A stretch of 24,367 bases of DNA from Elusimicrobia bacterium CG08_land_8_20_14_0_20_59_10. Lineage in GTDB: Bacteria > Elusimicrobiota > Elusimicrobia > Elusimicrobiales > UBA9959. The position numbers and the translations under genes are program-made. Shown here piece after piece: positions 5,379 through 13,151 of this stretch. Every line of letters begins with the position of its first letter. Positions within the stretch are counted from its first letter, which is position 1. Where the stretch lies: the NCBI GenBank assembly GCA_002779045.1, contig PEXO01000210.1:1-24367 (forward strand), in the 5' to 3' direction. The notes beneath the pieces are model-generated. The model had not been told where the DNA came from. It saw only the letters and a program-made list of their open reading frames with translations, and did not search any database.

Positions 5379-8300
5379 ATGAATGAATTTTTTCCTAAAG
5401 TGATAAAGAAACGTGACGGCAAAGTGGCGCAGTTCGACCTGGAGCGGACAAAAGCGGCCATCTTCAAGGCGGCCTATACGCTGGGCGGCCGCGACGAGGA
5501 GAAGGCCGTAGAGGTGGCCAACGAAGTGGCCCGCCGCCTCAACAACGAATTTACGCTCCGCAACCGCATCCCCAACGTGGACGACAGCAATACCATGTGC
5601 GTTACCGTCCTGCGCGAACGCGGCTTCGACCGCACCGCCGACAAGTTTGAATCCTACTCGCTGGACCGCAGCCGCGTGCGCCGCAGCGGCCTTACCGTCA
5701 AGAAGAAAAAGGGCAAAACCGACATCACAGACCAGATGCTGCTGGTGCAGTCCGTCACCAACGAGACCATAGAGCCGTTCGACCGGGCCAAGCTGGCCCA
5801 GGCCCTTGAGAGGGAGTACCAGCTTGCTCATGACCTGGCCGCCATGATAGCCAAGGAGACCGAGAACAACGCTTATGAGCTTTCCGAGAAGTACGGCACC
5901 AAGAGCTTCGACACGCAGTTCCTGCGCCGCATAGCCGAATCCCACCTGTCCATGATGGGCATCCCGCTCAAGAACTCGGCCCTGGTCATGCCCATCTCCA
6001 CCGTGGAGTCCCTGGTGATAGGCAACAGCAAGGAAAATTCCAACATCACCTCCAATAACCCCGAGGCGGTGAACCTCGGCATAGCCGAATACGTGCTGAA
6101 ACAATACAACCTGCGCAAGGTGTTCTCGGACGATGTTTCCGAGGCGCATAATAACGGCACCGTGCATATACATGACCTGGGCTACCCCCAGCGCGTGTAC
6201 TGCTCCAGCCATTCGGTGGAATACATAAAGAAGTACGGCCTGGACAAGATCGTTTCCAACCTGCAGAACAAGAGCCGTCCGGCCAAGTCCGCCATGGTCC
6301 TGAACGGCCACATCCAGACCTTCCTGGCGTCCATGCAGTCGCGCTACGCCGGCGCGCTCGGCTTCGGCTTCCTTAATATACTCTACGCGCCTATGCTTAA
6401 CTGCCCCGAAGTGATGATAGAGGGCGAGCTGGAAGGCAAGCCCGTGCGCCTGAAAAGCGATACGCTGGAAGCCATGCTGGAGGCCGGAACCGTCAGCTGC
6501 GCCGACGGCACACCCGTGCCGTACTTCCGCAAGACCGGGGAAGTGCGTGTGCTCAGCAGGCTCCCCCGCGCCGTGGTGCGCCAGATAGCGCAGAATCTCA
6601 TCTTTTCGGCCAGCCAGAACGCCTTCAGCCGCGGCGGCCAGACGCTCTTCATAGACTTCAATATCCACACCGGCGTGCCGCAGTATATGCACAATGTGCC
6701 GGCCATGGGGCCCGGCGGCAAGTATATGCTGGAGGATGCCGGCGGCAATATCGAGCTGGTGGACGAGGCGCCGCGCTTCAAGGGCGTGGAAGGCGACTCC
6801 CGCAACGGCGACGTGGTCCATCCCGCCGACGGGCGCAAGTTCATAACCTACGGCGACCCGCGGATGGTTAAAACTACTCAGGAATTCGCCATAGAGCTGA
6901 TGAAGGTGTGGGAGGACGGCGACAAGTACGGAGTACAGTTTGCTTTCCCCAAGTGCGACCTGCATGTAAGCCGCGAAGCGCTGGAGAATCCCGGCGAGCG
7001 CGAGGTCTACAATTACGGCTGCCGGCTGGCCGCCAAGAACGGCTCCACCTACTTCATGTTCGACCGCGACGGTGCCGGGGCGACCCTGGCGCAGTGCTGC
7101 CGCCTCAAGGAGAAGGTTACCGACCCGTTCCTGCTCAAGCACCCCGAGCGCATCCGCTTCACCGGCTTTCAGAACGTCACCATAAACCTGCCGCAGGCCG
7201 CCTTCAAGGGCAAGACGCTCCAGGGTACGCTCAAACAGATAAGCCGCGCCATGGACGTGGCTATGAAGGCCCACCTGCAGAAGAAGGACTATATCCGGAT
7301 GCTGCTCGATACCGACGGCAGCCCGCTGCGTTCGCTGGGTATCCCGTCCGACGACGGTACCCCGTACGTGGACCTGGATAAGGCCACCTATATAATAGGC
7401 TTGATCGGCCTCAACGAGGTGGTGCAGTATCTTACAGGCAAGGAGTTGCATGACGGCAAGGACGCCTACGAGACCGGCATACAGATAATAGACCACATGT
7501 ACCAGAAGGTCGCCAGTCTGAAGGCGCAGCACGGGCTAAAGATCACGCTGGAGGAGAGCCCCGCGGAATCGGCTACCCAGAAGCTGGCCAAGGGCGATAT
7601 GTTCCGCTATCCCGAAGCTAAAAAGGTGATCAAAGGCGACCTGAACAAGGCCCCTTACTACACCAATTCCGTGCATCTCAACCCCGGCGCGGATGTTTCC
7701 ATACTGGACCGTATAGAGCTGCAGTCCAGGTTCCACGAGATGATAGAGTCGGGTGCTATCATACATGTGTACTGCGGCGAGTCCCAGATCCCTCCGGAGT
7801 CCATAGCCGCGCTGGTGGAGAAGACTTATCTCAATACCCGCACCGCGCAGTTGACCGTCTCACCGGAGTTCACGCACTGCAATAACTGCCATTCCAACTA
7901 CTTCGGTTTCAAGAAGATCTGCGGCAAATGCGGCAGCGGGGATGTGACTCTGCGCACGAAGATAGTGGGTTATTTCTCCAACTTGAGCGGCTGGAACGAC
8001 TCCCAGCTGGAGATCAGCCGCGCCCGCGAGGCCTCGGCCCGGAACTATGCCAACTTCACTCCCGGAGTCAACTGGCTGCATGAGCCCGACCCTTCCAAGA
8101 AGGTGCTGGTGTTCGGCAAGCCCGGTTGTGGTATGTGTGAAGAGGCAAAGCTCAGCCTTACCAAGGCCCTTAAAGAAAAAGGCATAGAGATCCCGGTGGA
8201 GTTCCACGATCTCGGCACTCCGGAAGGGCGCCTGGAAGCCGCCCGCTGGAACGTGCCGCTGGACCCGATACCCACCGTGCTGGTGAAGAACAACGGCGGG

Positions 8301-8399
8301 GCCGTCCGCTACGAGCTGGAATTCAAGCGCGGCAAGCCGGTGCACCGCAAGGAAGTGGAGTATTTCAAGATGGTGGAGGGCGCCTACGCGGTGAAGTAG
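5379..8399 (+). CDS. nrdD: Anaerobic (class III) ribonucleoside-triphosphate reductase with fused C-terminal glutaredoxin-like domain
   Basis: This 1006-residue glycyl-radical enzyme reduces NTPs to dNTPs without oxygen. An ATP-cone covers about residues 6-100, and a second cone-like segment may follow at about 118-200. The catalytic barrel carries family motifs VHIHDLGYPQRVYCSSHS, SRGGQTLFIDFNIHTG and GATLAQCCRLKEK. A zinc site is formed by C834, C837, C848 and C851, and the radical glycine is probably G864 in KIVGYF. After about residue 900 comes an extra thioredoxin-fold-like domain with active-site motif C917-G-M-C920 and a later DPIPTVLV cis-proline-type loop. This suggests the enzyme is re-reduced by a built-in redoxin and not by formate, as known for NrdD enzymes that use thioredoxin or NrdH-like reductants. 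The ribosome site AGGGGAT overlaps the nrdR stop. Confidence 0.96.
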   Translation: MNEFFPKVIKKRDGKVAQFDLERTKAAIFKAAYTLGGRDEEKAVEVANEVARRLNNEFTLRNRIPNVDDSNTMCVTVLRERGFDRTADKFESYSLDRSRVRRSGLTVKKKKGKTDITDQMLLVQSVTNETIEPFDRAKLAQALEREYQLAHDLAAMIAKETENNAYELSEKYGTKSFDTQFLRRIAESHLSMMGIPLKNSALVMPISTVESLVIGNSKENSNITSNNPEAVNLGIAEYVLKQYNLRKVFSDDVSEAHNNGTVHIHDLGYPQRVYCSSHSVEYIKKYGLDKIVSNLQNKSRPAKSAMVLNGHIQTFLASMQSRYAGALGFGFLNILYAPMLNCPEVMIEGELEGKPVRLKSDTLEAMLEAGTVSCADGTPVPYFRKTGEVRVLSRLPRAVVRQIAQNLIFSASQNAFSRGGQTLFIDFNIHTGVPQYMHNVPAMGPGGKYMLEDAGGNIELVDEAPRFKGVEGDSRNGDVVHPADGRKFITYGDPRMVKTTQEFAIELMKVWEDGDKYGVQFAFPKCDLHVSREALENPGEREVYNYGCRLAAKNGSTYFMFDRDGAGATLAQCCRLKEKVTDPFLLKHPERIRFTGFQNVTINLPQAAFKGKTLQGTLKQISRAMDVAMKAHLQKKDYIRMLLDTDGSPLRSLGIPSDDGTPYVDLDKATYIIGLIGLNEVVQYLTGKELHDGKDAYETGIQIIDHMYQKVASLKAQHGLKITLEESPAESATQKLAKGDMFRYPEAKKVIKGDLNKAPYYTNSVHLNPGADVSILDRIELQSRFHEMIESGAIIHVYCGESQIPPESIAALVEKTYLNTRTAQLTVSPEFTHCNNCHSNYFGFKKICGKCGSGDVTLRTKIVGYFSNLSGWNDSQLEISRAREASARNYANFTPGVNWLHEPDPSKKVLVFGKPGCGMCEEAKLSLTKALKEKGIEIPVEFHDLGTPEGRLEAARWNVPLDPIPTVLVKNNGGAVRYELEFKRGKPVHRKEVEYFKMVEGAYAVK

Positions 8400-8405
8400 G
8401 GGTTC

Positions 8406-8538
8406 GGCGGGCGACGCGGGGATCGGGTTACCAAAACGCGCTCGGCCACACCGTGGCCTCGCGCTGCCTCACTCCCCGGCGCTACGCAAGCCTCGTCCTT
8501 CGGAAGGTTTTGTTAACCCGATCCCCGCGTAGTCCGCC
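8406..8538. repeat. Long imperfect inverted repeat between nrdD and nrdG (MITE-like or RNA hairpin element)
   Basis: The arms at 8406-8437 and 8507-8538 are inverted repeats, 29 of 32 positions complementary, around a 69-base centre. The centre has its own hairpins, GGCCAC-ACC-GTGGCC and CCTT-CGG-AAGG. The element begins 6 bases after the nrdD stop codon. I find no clear target-site duplication and no transposase. It could be a small non-autonomous mobile element, or a hairpin in the nrdD-nrdG transcript that changes mRNA processing. The 11-mer CCCGATCCCCG in one arm also occurs at 22918-22928. Confidence 0.7.
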
Positions 8539-8614
8539 TCCGTGGGTGGGCAATAAAGAAATAATGGAGGGGGCGGCCCGGCCCCGACTGAGCATCTCAC
8601 ACTTTAGAAATATA

Positions 8615-9340
8615 ATGAAAATAAGCGCGGCACTCGGATTTAATTTAATTGATTATCCCGGCAAGATAGCGGCCGTGGCTTTTACTCCCGGCTGCAATTA
8701 CCGCTGCCCGCATTGCCACGCCGCGCCGCTGCTGGGTGAAACAAAGGACCTGGGCGACCAGGGGTTCCTTGATTATCTCGATACCGTAAAAGACTGGGTG
8801 AACGGCGTTGCAATCTGCGGAGGCGAGCCCACCCTCCAGCCCGGCCTGGTCACGTTCATAGAAAAGCTGCGCGAACGCGGCCTGACCGTGAAACTGGATA
8901 CCAATGGCAGCAATCCGGGGGTGCTTTCGCGCCTGCTTGACGCCGGGCTGGTTGATTATGTGGCCATGGACGTAAAAGGGCCGCGTTTCCTGTGGCATAC
9001 CACCGCCGGCGTGGAAGGCTATGCGGACCTGATGGCCGAAAGCATGCGGCTTGTCGCCCGTTTCCCGCAATACGAGTTCCGCACCACCATCGCCCCGGTA
9101 GTGCGCGGTGACGGTGATATCACCTTCTTTACCGTACAGGAAATGGCCGCCGCGGCCCGCCTGATAACCCAGACCACCGGCGGCGACACCCATAAATACT
9201 ATGTACAGAAATTTGTTCCGCGCAAGGACGGCCTGCTGGATAAGCGCCTTGAGGCTTTTCCCGAAACCCCGGTGCAGCTTTTGCAGGACATACATAAGGA
9301 AGTAATGAAATATCTGCCTAATACACAGTTAAGAGGATAA
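8615..9340 (+). CDS. nrdG: Anaerobic ribonucleotide reductase activating protein (radical SAM)
   Basis: The 241-residue radical-SAM activase installs the glycyl radical on NrdD. The CxxxCxxC cluster motif is C27-NYR-C31-PH-C34, preceded by the family start FNLIDYPGKIAAVAFTPG. The glycine-rich SAM motif CGGEPTLQPG and the DTNGSNPG segment follow. I place the start at the ATG at 8615 because the conserved IDYPG segment begins about ten residues in. The frame stays open upstream, and an ATG at 8564 is possible, but those residues run into the inverted-repeat region and look non-coding. There is no good ribosome site at 8615, so translation may be weak or helped by RNA structure. The gene ends 3 bases before dut. 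Confidence 0.92.
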   Translation: MKISAALGFNLIDYPGKIAAVAFTPGCNYRCPHCHAAPLLGETKDLGDQGFLDYLDTVKDWVNGVAICGGEPTLQPGLVTFIEKLRERGLTVKLDTNGSNPGVLSRLLDAGLVDYVAMDVKGPRFLWHTTAGVEGYADLMAESMRLVARFPQYEFRTTIAPVVRGDGDITFFTVQEMAAAARLITQTTGGDTHKYYVQKFVPRKDGLLDKRLEAFPETPVQLLQDIHKEVMKYLPNTQLRG

Positions 9341-9343
9341 AAA

Positions 9344-9787
9344 ATGAACAAGCTCGAGATCACCGTGCATAAATTGCAGCCCGACGTGAAGACACCCGCC
9401 TATGCGCATGAAGGCGATGCCGGGGTGGACCTTTATTCCGCCATTGACCATACGCTTGCGCCCGGCGAGCGCGTGCTGGTGCCCACCGGCCTGAAGCTGG
9501 CCATCCCGCACGGCTATGAAGGCCAGGTGCGCCCCAAGTCCGGCCTGGCGCTGAAGCACGGCATCACCGTCCTTAACACCCCGGGTACCGTGGACGCTCC
9601 CTACCGCGGCGAAGTCGGCGTGATACTCATTAACCTGGACACCAGCACTCCCTACGAAATAAAGAAGGGGGAAAAAGTGGCGCAGATGGTCTTCAATAAA
9701 GTGGAATACGCCGCCTTCACCGACGCCCCTGAACTTGCCGCTACCACCCGCGGCGCCGGTGGTTTCGGCAGCACCGGCAAGCATTGA
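9344..9787 (+). CDS. dut: Deoxyuridine 5'-triphosphate nucleotidohydrolase (dUTPase)
   Basis: The 147-residue trimeric dUTPase hydrolyses dUTP to dUMP and pyrophosphate, keeping uracil out of DNA and feeding dTMP synthesis. All five family motifs are visible: I (GDAGVDLYS, about 24-32), II (RPKSGLAL, 63-70), III (GTVDAPYRGEV, 81-91, with catalytic D84), IV (KKGEKVAQMVF, 107-117) and the C-terminal glycine-rich V (RGAGGFGSTG, 136-145) that closes over the active site. A ribosome site AAGAGGA overlaps the nrdG stop and the start is 3 bases beyond it, so the two genes are translationally linked. A strong terminator follows, ending the dNTP cluster. Confidence 0.98.
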   Translation: MNKLEITVHKLQPDVKTPAYAHEGDAGVDLYSAIDHTLAPGERVLVPTGLKLAIPHGYEGQVRPKSGLALKHGITVLNTPGTVDAPYRGEVGVILINLDTSTPYEIKKGEKVAQMVFNKVEYAAFTDAPELAATTRGAGGFGSTGKH

Positions 9788-9806
9788 GGAATACCGTTCC
9801 CTCGGG

Positions 9807-9832
9807 AAAACCCGGCCTCCGCGCCGGGTTTT
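9807..9832 (+). terminator. Intrinsic terminator after dut
   Basis: AAAACCCGGC (9807-9816) pairs perfectly with GCCGGGTTTT (9823-9832) around a CTCCGC loop. The T-run on one side and A-run on the other would allow termination on both strands. A second pair, CTCGGG (9801-9806) with CCCGAG (9840-9845), could extend it. Confidence 0.85.
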
Positions 9833-9902
9833 CTCATTACCCGAGAGGTCATTCCCGTCGCTGCGGTTGTGCCGTATCCCCCGCATTGCATAAAATATCT
9901 AT

Positions 9903-9926
9903 GCGCCCTGGCCGGGCGCGTTTTTT
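9903..9926 (+). terminator. Terminator-type hairpin just before the nucleotidase ribosome site
   Basis: GCGCCC (9903-9908) and GGGCGC (9914-9919) form a stem with a five-base loop, followed by G and six T (9921-9926). The ribosome site GGAG (9927-9930) and ATG (9937) come immediately after. Either it is a second terminator for the dut operon, with the nucleotidase promoter inside or downstream of it, or it is an attenuator of the nucleotidase gene. Confidence 0.6.
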
Positions 9927-9936
9927 GGAGTATTAA

Positions 9937-11490
9937 ATGAAAAAACTTTTTTCTCTGCCGCTATTGATATTCTTTTTCACCGGGCTTCAGGCCGCGGCGA
10001 CAACCATAGTCGTTTACCACACCTCCGATATCCACGGCTGGTACTCCGCGCGCCCGGCCCTCTGGGATAACCGGCACCCCGACCGCCTCATGGGCGGTTT
10101 TGCGGCGCTCTCCGCCCTGCTCAGAAAAGAGACCACGCCCTACCTGCTGCTGGATTCCGGCGACATGTTCCAGGGGACGCCCGAAGGCATCCTCACCAAA
10201 GGCCTGGCCAGCATAGCCCTGATGAACCAGCTCGGGTATTCCGCCGCGGTGCCGGGCAACCATGACTACGACTACGGCGAACCCAATCTAAAAGTGCTCA
10301 TTTCCAGCGCCGCCTTTCCTTTTCTCGGCGCTAATGTCTACTACAAAGCCGGAGGCGCGCACGCGGATTACCTTAAACCGTACGTCATAGTGGAAAAAGC
10401 CGGCAAGCGTATCGCCCTGCTGGGCCTGGCCGGCAGGCATACCGCCACTTCCACCCTGCCCATTAACGTGAACCACCTGGACTTCCGCGACGAAGCCGCC
10501 GAGGCGGCCCGGTGGACGGCCGGGATAAAAAAGCGGGCCCCCGACGCTATTATCGCGCTGGCCCATCTTGGTCTCAGCGAAGATCTCAGCCTTAAATACG
10601 TTGACATCTCCACCTGGACCTTCGAGCCGGCGCCTCCCGGCACCCTGCGGCTGGCCCGTGCTGCGAAGGACATTGACCTTGTGCTGGGCGGCCATCAGCA
10701 CTTCGGCCTTACCAGGGGCTACCATGACCCCGTTTCCGGGACCTGGCTGGGAGAAAGCTATTACGGGCTCTCCTATGTTACCCGCGCCGAGCTTAACTTT
10801 GACGATGGCACAGGGGCGCTTTCCGGTATAAATGTTTCGCTTGTCCCTCTGTGGCCTGATGAAACCGGCCTGGACCTGCTGGTCCAAAGGACCATCTCCG
10901 GCTTCAGCGCTGCCGTGGAGCGTGAAATGGGAACGCTGGCGGGCAGCGCCGCCGAGGACCTGCTCTTCAGCCGTGAAGGGCTGGACTCCGCCATAGGCAA
11001 TTGGCTGGCCGACGCGGTCCGTAAAGCCGCCGGCACGGACGTGGCTTTTCAGAATACCGCCGGCATAAGGGCCGGGTTGCGCAAAGGCGAAATACGGCTG
11101 CGCGACGTTTACCAGGCAATGCCGTTCGAGAATACCATAGTGACCATGCGCCTTAACGGCGCCCGGCTTAAACAGCTTATGGCCGGCAATATCCGCGGCG
11201 GAGAAACAGCCATGCAGATATCCGGCCTGGAAGTGGAGTTCAGGCCGGTCGCCGGCGCGGCTCCGGCCGAAATATGCCTGAAGCGCGGCGGCCGGGAAAT
11301 AAAGGCGGAGGACGAATTTACCGTGGCCACCAATAATTACCTGGCCTTCGGCGGCGATGGCGGCGCTGTCTTCTCCGGCGGCAAGGATATAAAAGACACC
11401 ATGGTCTCGCTGCGCGACGTTATGCTTAAGTGCCTGGCCGCCGGGCCCGTAAAAAACCCGGGAACGGGAAGGATAAAACTCCTGAAGTGA
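9937..11490 (+). CDS. Exported 5'-nucleotidase / 2',3'-cyclic phosphodiesterase-like metallophosphoesterase
   Basis: The 517-residue protein belongs to the UshA/CpdB/YfkN type. Residues 1-21 are a signal peptide (MKKLFSLPLLIFFFTG), placing it in the periplasm or outside the cell. The calcineurin-like N-domain shows metal ligands D31 and H33 (SDIHG), D76 (DSGDMFQG), N108/H109 (GNHD), then ALAHLG and LGGHQHFG. The C-terminal nucleotidase domain shows GNWLADAVRKAAGTD, NTAGIRAGLRKGEI and the substrate-stacking TNNYLAFGGDGG segment. It probably releases nucleosides and phosphate from extracellular nucleotides for salvage. The order after dut may be chance because terminators separate them. Exact substrate cannot be told from sequence. 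Confidence 0.92.
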   Translation: MKKLFSLPLLIFFFTGLQAAATTIVVYHTSDIHGWYSARPALWDNRHPDRLMGGFAALSALLRKETTPYLLLDSGDMFQGTPEGILTKGLASIALMNQLGYSAAVPGNHDYDYGEPNLKVLISSAAFPFLGANVYYKAGGAHADYLKPYVIVEKAGKRIALLGLAGRHTATSTLPINVNHLDFRDEAAEAARWTAGIKKRAPDAIIALAHLGLSEDLSLKYVDISTWTFEPAPPGTLRLARAAKDIDLVLGGHQHFGLTRGYHDPVSGTWLGESYYGLSYVTRAELNFDDGTGALSGINVSLVPLWPDETGLDLLVQRTISGFSAAVEREMGTLAGSAAEDLLFSREGLDSAIGNWLADAVRKAAGTDVAFQNTAGIRAGLRKGEIRLRDVYQAMPFENTIVTMRLNGARLKQLMAGNIRGGETAMQISGLEVEFRPVAGAAPAEICLKRGGREIKAEDEFTVATNNYLAFGGDGGAVFSGGKDIKDTMVSLRDVMLKCLAAGPVKNPGTGRIKLLK

Positions 11491-11631
11491 ACCACCGCTT
11501 TATGGTGAACGGGGTAAGTGTAGTGCACAGAACACAGGCCGTTAACGGACCCGGAAGCCTCCTGAAGCCCCTCAAAGAAAGCTTCTGGACCGGCATCACC
11601 GTTGTTTCCCTGACGGTTCTACCGTAACATT

Positions 11632-12033
11632 ATGGATAAAAAAGCGGATTCGGCGCTCAATTCGTTCTATTACCTGTCGCCGCTCTGGTGCGTGCTGGAA
11701 CTCTTTTTCTGGCCCGGCTTCAGGGCGGGGGTGGTAACCGGGTCCGGCGCGGCCGGAACCGCCGCTTTTTACGCCGTCGAGGCCGGACTAGGCGCGGCGC
11801 TGTGGTTCAGGCTGCCGTATGCCAATGCGGGGGCGTTGGTCGAAAATATAGTCTACCTGGTCTTCGTTCTGAAATTCCTCATGCTCACGCCGCTGGATAT
11901 AGCTATTGGCCTGGGTGACGGGGCGCCCGGAGCCGAGGCCCTGGCCCGCAACTATTCCGCCGCCGTGCCGGGCATCATCTATTCTTCTTTTCACGTGGTC
12001 TACAGAATAAAGAAAGCCCTGCGCCGGGATTGA
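11632..12033 (+). CDS. Small hypothetical integral membrane protein
   Basis: I do not recognise this 133-residue protein. It has about three to four hydrophobic segments: near residues 15-35 (LWCVLELFFWPGFRAGVV), 42-62 (TAAFYAVEAGLGAALWF), 70-95 (ENIVYLVFVLKFLMLTPLDIAIGL) and perhaps 112-125. The tail is basic (RIKKALRRD), so the C-terminus is likely cytoplasmic. Codon usage resembles that of its neighbours and the reading frame is clean, supporting a real gene, although no good ribosome site precedes the ATG at 11632. The 141 bases between it and the nucleotidase hold only weak hairpins. No function is suggested by context. Confidence 0.6.
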   Translation: MDKKADSALNSFYYLSPLWCVLELFFWPGFRAGVVTGSGAAGTAAFYAVEAGLGAALWFRLPYANAGALVENIVYLVFVLKFLMLTPLDIAIGLGDGAPGAEALARNYSAAVPGIIYSSFHVVYRIKKALRRD

Positions 12034-12134
12034 CCGTGCGGCCCGGGCGTGTTATCGTGCCGAAAATATTTATTTTACAATCGCGCGATTAGTATAATAT
12101 ACACGACAGGCGGCGCCTTGGTTTCGGCGTAAAT

Positions 12135-12163
12135 TTGCCACCCGGCGCTTATTGTCGCATAAT
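12135..12163 (+). promoter_or_regulatory. Sigma-70-type promoter for the 12227 gene
   Basis: TTGCCA (12135-12140) and CATAAT (12158-12163) are separated by exactly 17 bases. The start codon is 64 bases downstream of the -10, with AGGAG as ribosome site. A second TATAAT at 12093-12098 could be an additional -10. Confidence 0.6.
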
Positions 12164-12226
12164 ATACCAGCAGACCAGCCGGCGGAGTTCTTTTAACGCT
12201 TTCGGGCTGATGAACAGGAGAGTATC

Positions 12227-12541
12227 ATGAAAAAGACCGGAAAGATAATCGGGGCGGGTATCGGGCTGGCGGCGATGACCGCCGCGGGCGCCTATTTCCT
12301 CTACGGGGAAAAGAACGCCAGAAATCGCGACAGGGTTTTTAGCTGGGCGCTTAAGATGAAAGGCGATGTTCTGGAGAAGATGGAGTCTATGAAGACCATA
12401 GACAGGGATACCTACCTGAGAATGGTGGACAAGATAGCGGAGCGCTATTCCAAACAGGATACGATCGACGCTTCAGAACTGCGGCATTTGACGGTGGAGC
12501 TTAAGAACGCCTGGGCGCATATAGACAAGAAGCTGAAATAA
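12227..12541 (+). CDS. Small membrane-anchored protein, YtxH-like in layout
   Basis: The 104-residue protein has a basic start (MKKTGK), one glycine/alanine-rich transmembrane helix (about 7-26, IIGAGIGLAAMTAAGAYFLY), then a charged helical region (about 28-104). The latter contains ALKMKGDVLEKMESMK and ends HIDKKLK, likely a coiled coil in the cytoplasm. This resembles the general layout of YtxH-type stress proteins, but I see no decisive motif, so the name describes shape only. A good ribosome site (AGGAG, 6 bases before the ATG) and a well-spaced promoter make expression likely. It is monocistronic and convergent with the receiver gene that follows. Confidence 0.7.
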   Translation: MKKTGKIIGAGIGLAAMTAAGAYFLYGEKNARNRDRVFSWALKMKGDVLEKMESMKTIDRDTYLRMVDKIAERYSKQDTIDASELRHLTVELKNAWAHIDKKLK

Positions 12542-12596
12542 TCAGTGCGCGCAACTCCCGTAAAAGAGAACAGAGAGAAGGGGCTAAGTTTCAACC

Positions 12597-13004
12597 TTAC
12601 CGATTACCAGGGGGCGGCGGCGGAGGGGGAGGGTTCATCTGGCCTTCCCCGGATTTTGTCATGTGTTTCCTGACTTCGGACATCAGCACGTCCGGGTCCG
12701 TGGGTTTTTTCAGCACGGACACATTGGTCATACCGGCGAGGTTGCCGATGGCCTCCGGCTTGCCGGTGGAAAATATCATCGGCACCATGTCCTGCCCGGC
12801 GCGCAAGGTCTCGTAAACGAAGATGCCGCCGCCCTCCGGGATGTTCAGGTCCTGCAGGATCAGGTCGGCCTTGAATTCCCGCTGGGCCGCTATCGCGGCG
12901 GTGGCGGTTTCGGCCGTCCTTACATCGAAGCCCGCATCCTCGAAGAATTCCCTGGAAAAATCCAGTATCGCGGGAATGTCGTCCACCACCAGTATTTTAG
13001 GCAT
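12597..13004 (-). CDS. Stand-alone CheY-like receiver protein with polyproline tail
   Basis: The 135-residue protein is a single receiver domain (about 1-118). D8/D9 form the acidic pocket, D52 in LILQDLNIP is the phospho-acceptor, T80 takes the switch position and K100 lies in KKP. There is no output domain. The C-terminus carries a Gly/Met linker, eight consecutive prolines and GNR, which is unusual for this fold. Such receivers act by binding a partner (motor, kinase or phosphorelay protein), but no kinase or chemotaxis gene is nearby, so the partner is unknown. A strong ribosome site GGAGGG lies 6 bases before the ATG at 13004. Confidence 0.92.
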   Translation of the reverse strand: MPKILVVDDIPAILDFSREFFEDAGFDVRTAETATAAIAAQREFKADLILQDLNIPEGGGIFVYETLRAGQDMVPMIFSTGKPEAIGNLAGMTNVSVLKKPTDPDVLMSEVRKHMTKSGEGQMNPPPPPPPPGNR

Positions 13005-13061
13005 AGCTTTCCCTCCGGATGCTTTGCGGCCGTAAAAACGCTGAACTCCCGACCTCGTTAA

Positions 13062-13090
13062 ATATTACAAAACAAAAAGGCCTCAATAAA
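13062..13090 (-). promoter_or_regulatory. Probable promoter of the receiver gene
   Basis: On the minus strand TTTATT (13090-13085) and TAATAT (13067-13062) are 17 bases apart. The -35 overlaps the oligo-T tail of the gdhA terminator. The start codon is 58 bases downstream of the -10. Confidence 0.45.
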
Positions 13091-13094
13091 AACA

Positions 13095-13127
13095 AAGACG
13101 GCGCCCGCCTCAGGCGGACGCCGTCTT
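13095..13127 (-). terminator. Intrinsic terminator of gdhA
   Basis: AAGACGGCG...CGCCGTCTT forms a long GC-rich stem with an inner CCGCC/GGCGG pair. On the minus strand a T-rich tail (TTTGTTTTTATTG) follows. It lies about 25 bases after the gdhA stop codon. Confidence 0.8.
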
Positions 13128-13151
13128 ATCCGGTTCTGTGTCCCTTACGGT

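Noticed and set aside
5346..7532. Very long minus-strand frame opposite nrdD (and a similar one opposite recG at 2561-4648)
   Set aside because: High GC creates long antisense frames; the plus-strand proteins have full conserved motifs, and the antisense products show none.
8453..8614. N-terminal extension of NrdG from 8453
   Set aside because: The extension lies inside the inverted-repeat element and is not like NrdG; conserved sequence begins just after the ATG at 8615.
11430..11627. 65-codon frame overlapping the nucleotidase 3' end
   Set aside because: It lacks a ribosome site, overlaps a well-supported gene in another frame and has no recognisable feature.
12541..12600. Search for a terminator between the 12227 gene and the convergent receiver gene
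   Set aside because: No stem with a T-run is visible in this short gap, so none is annotated.
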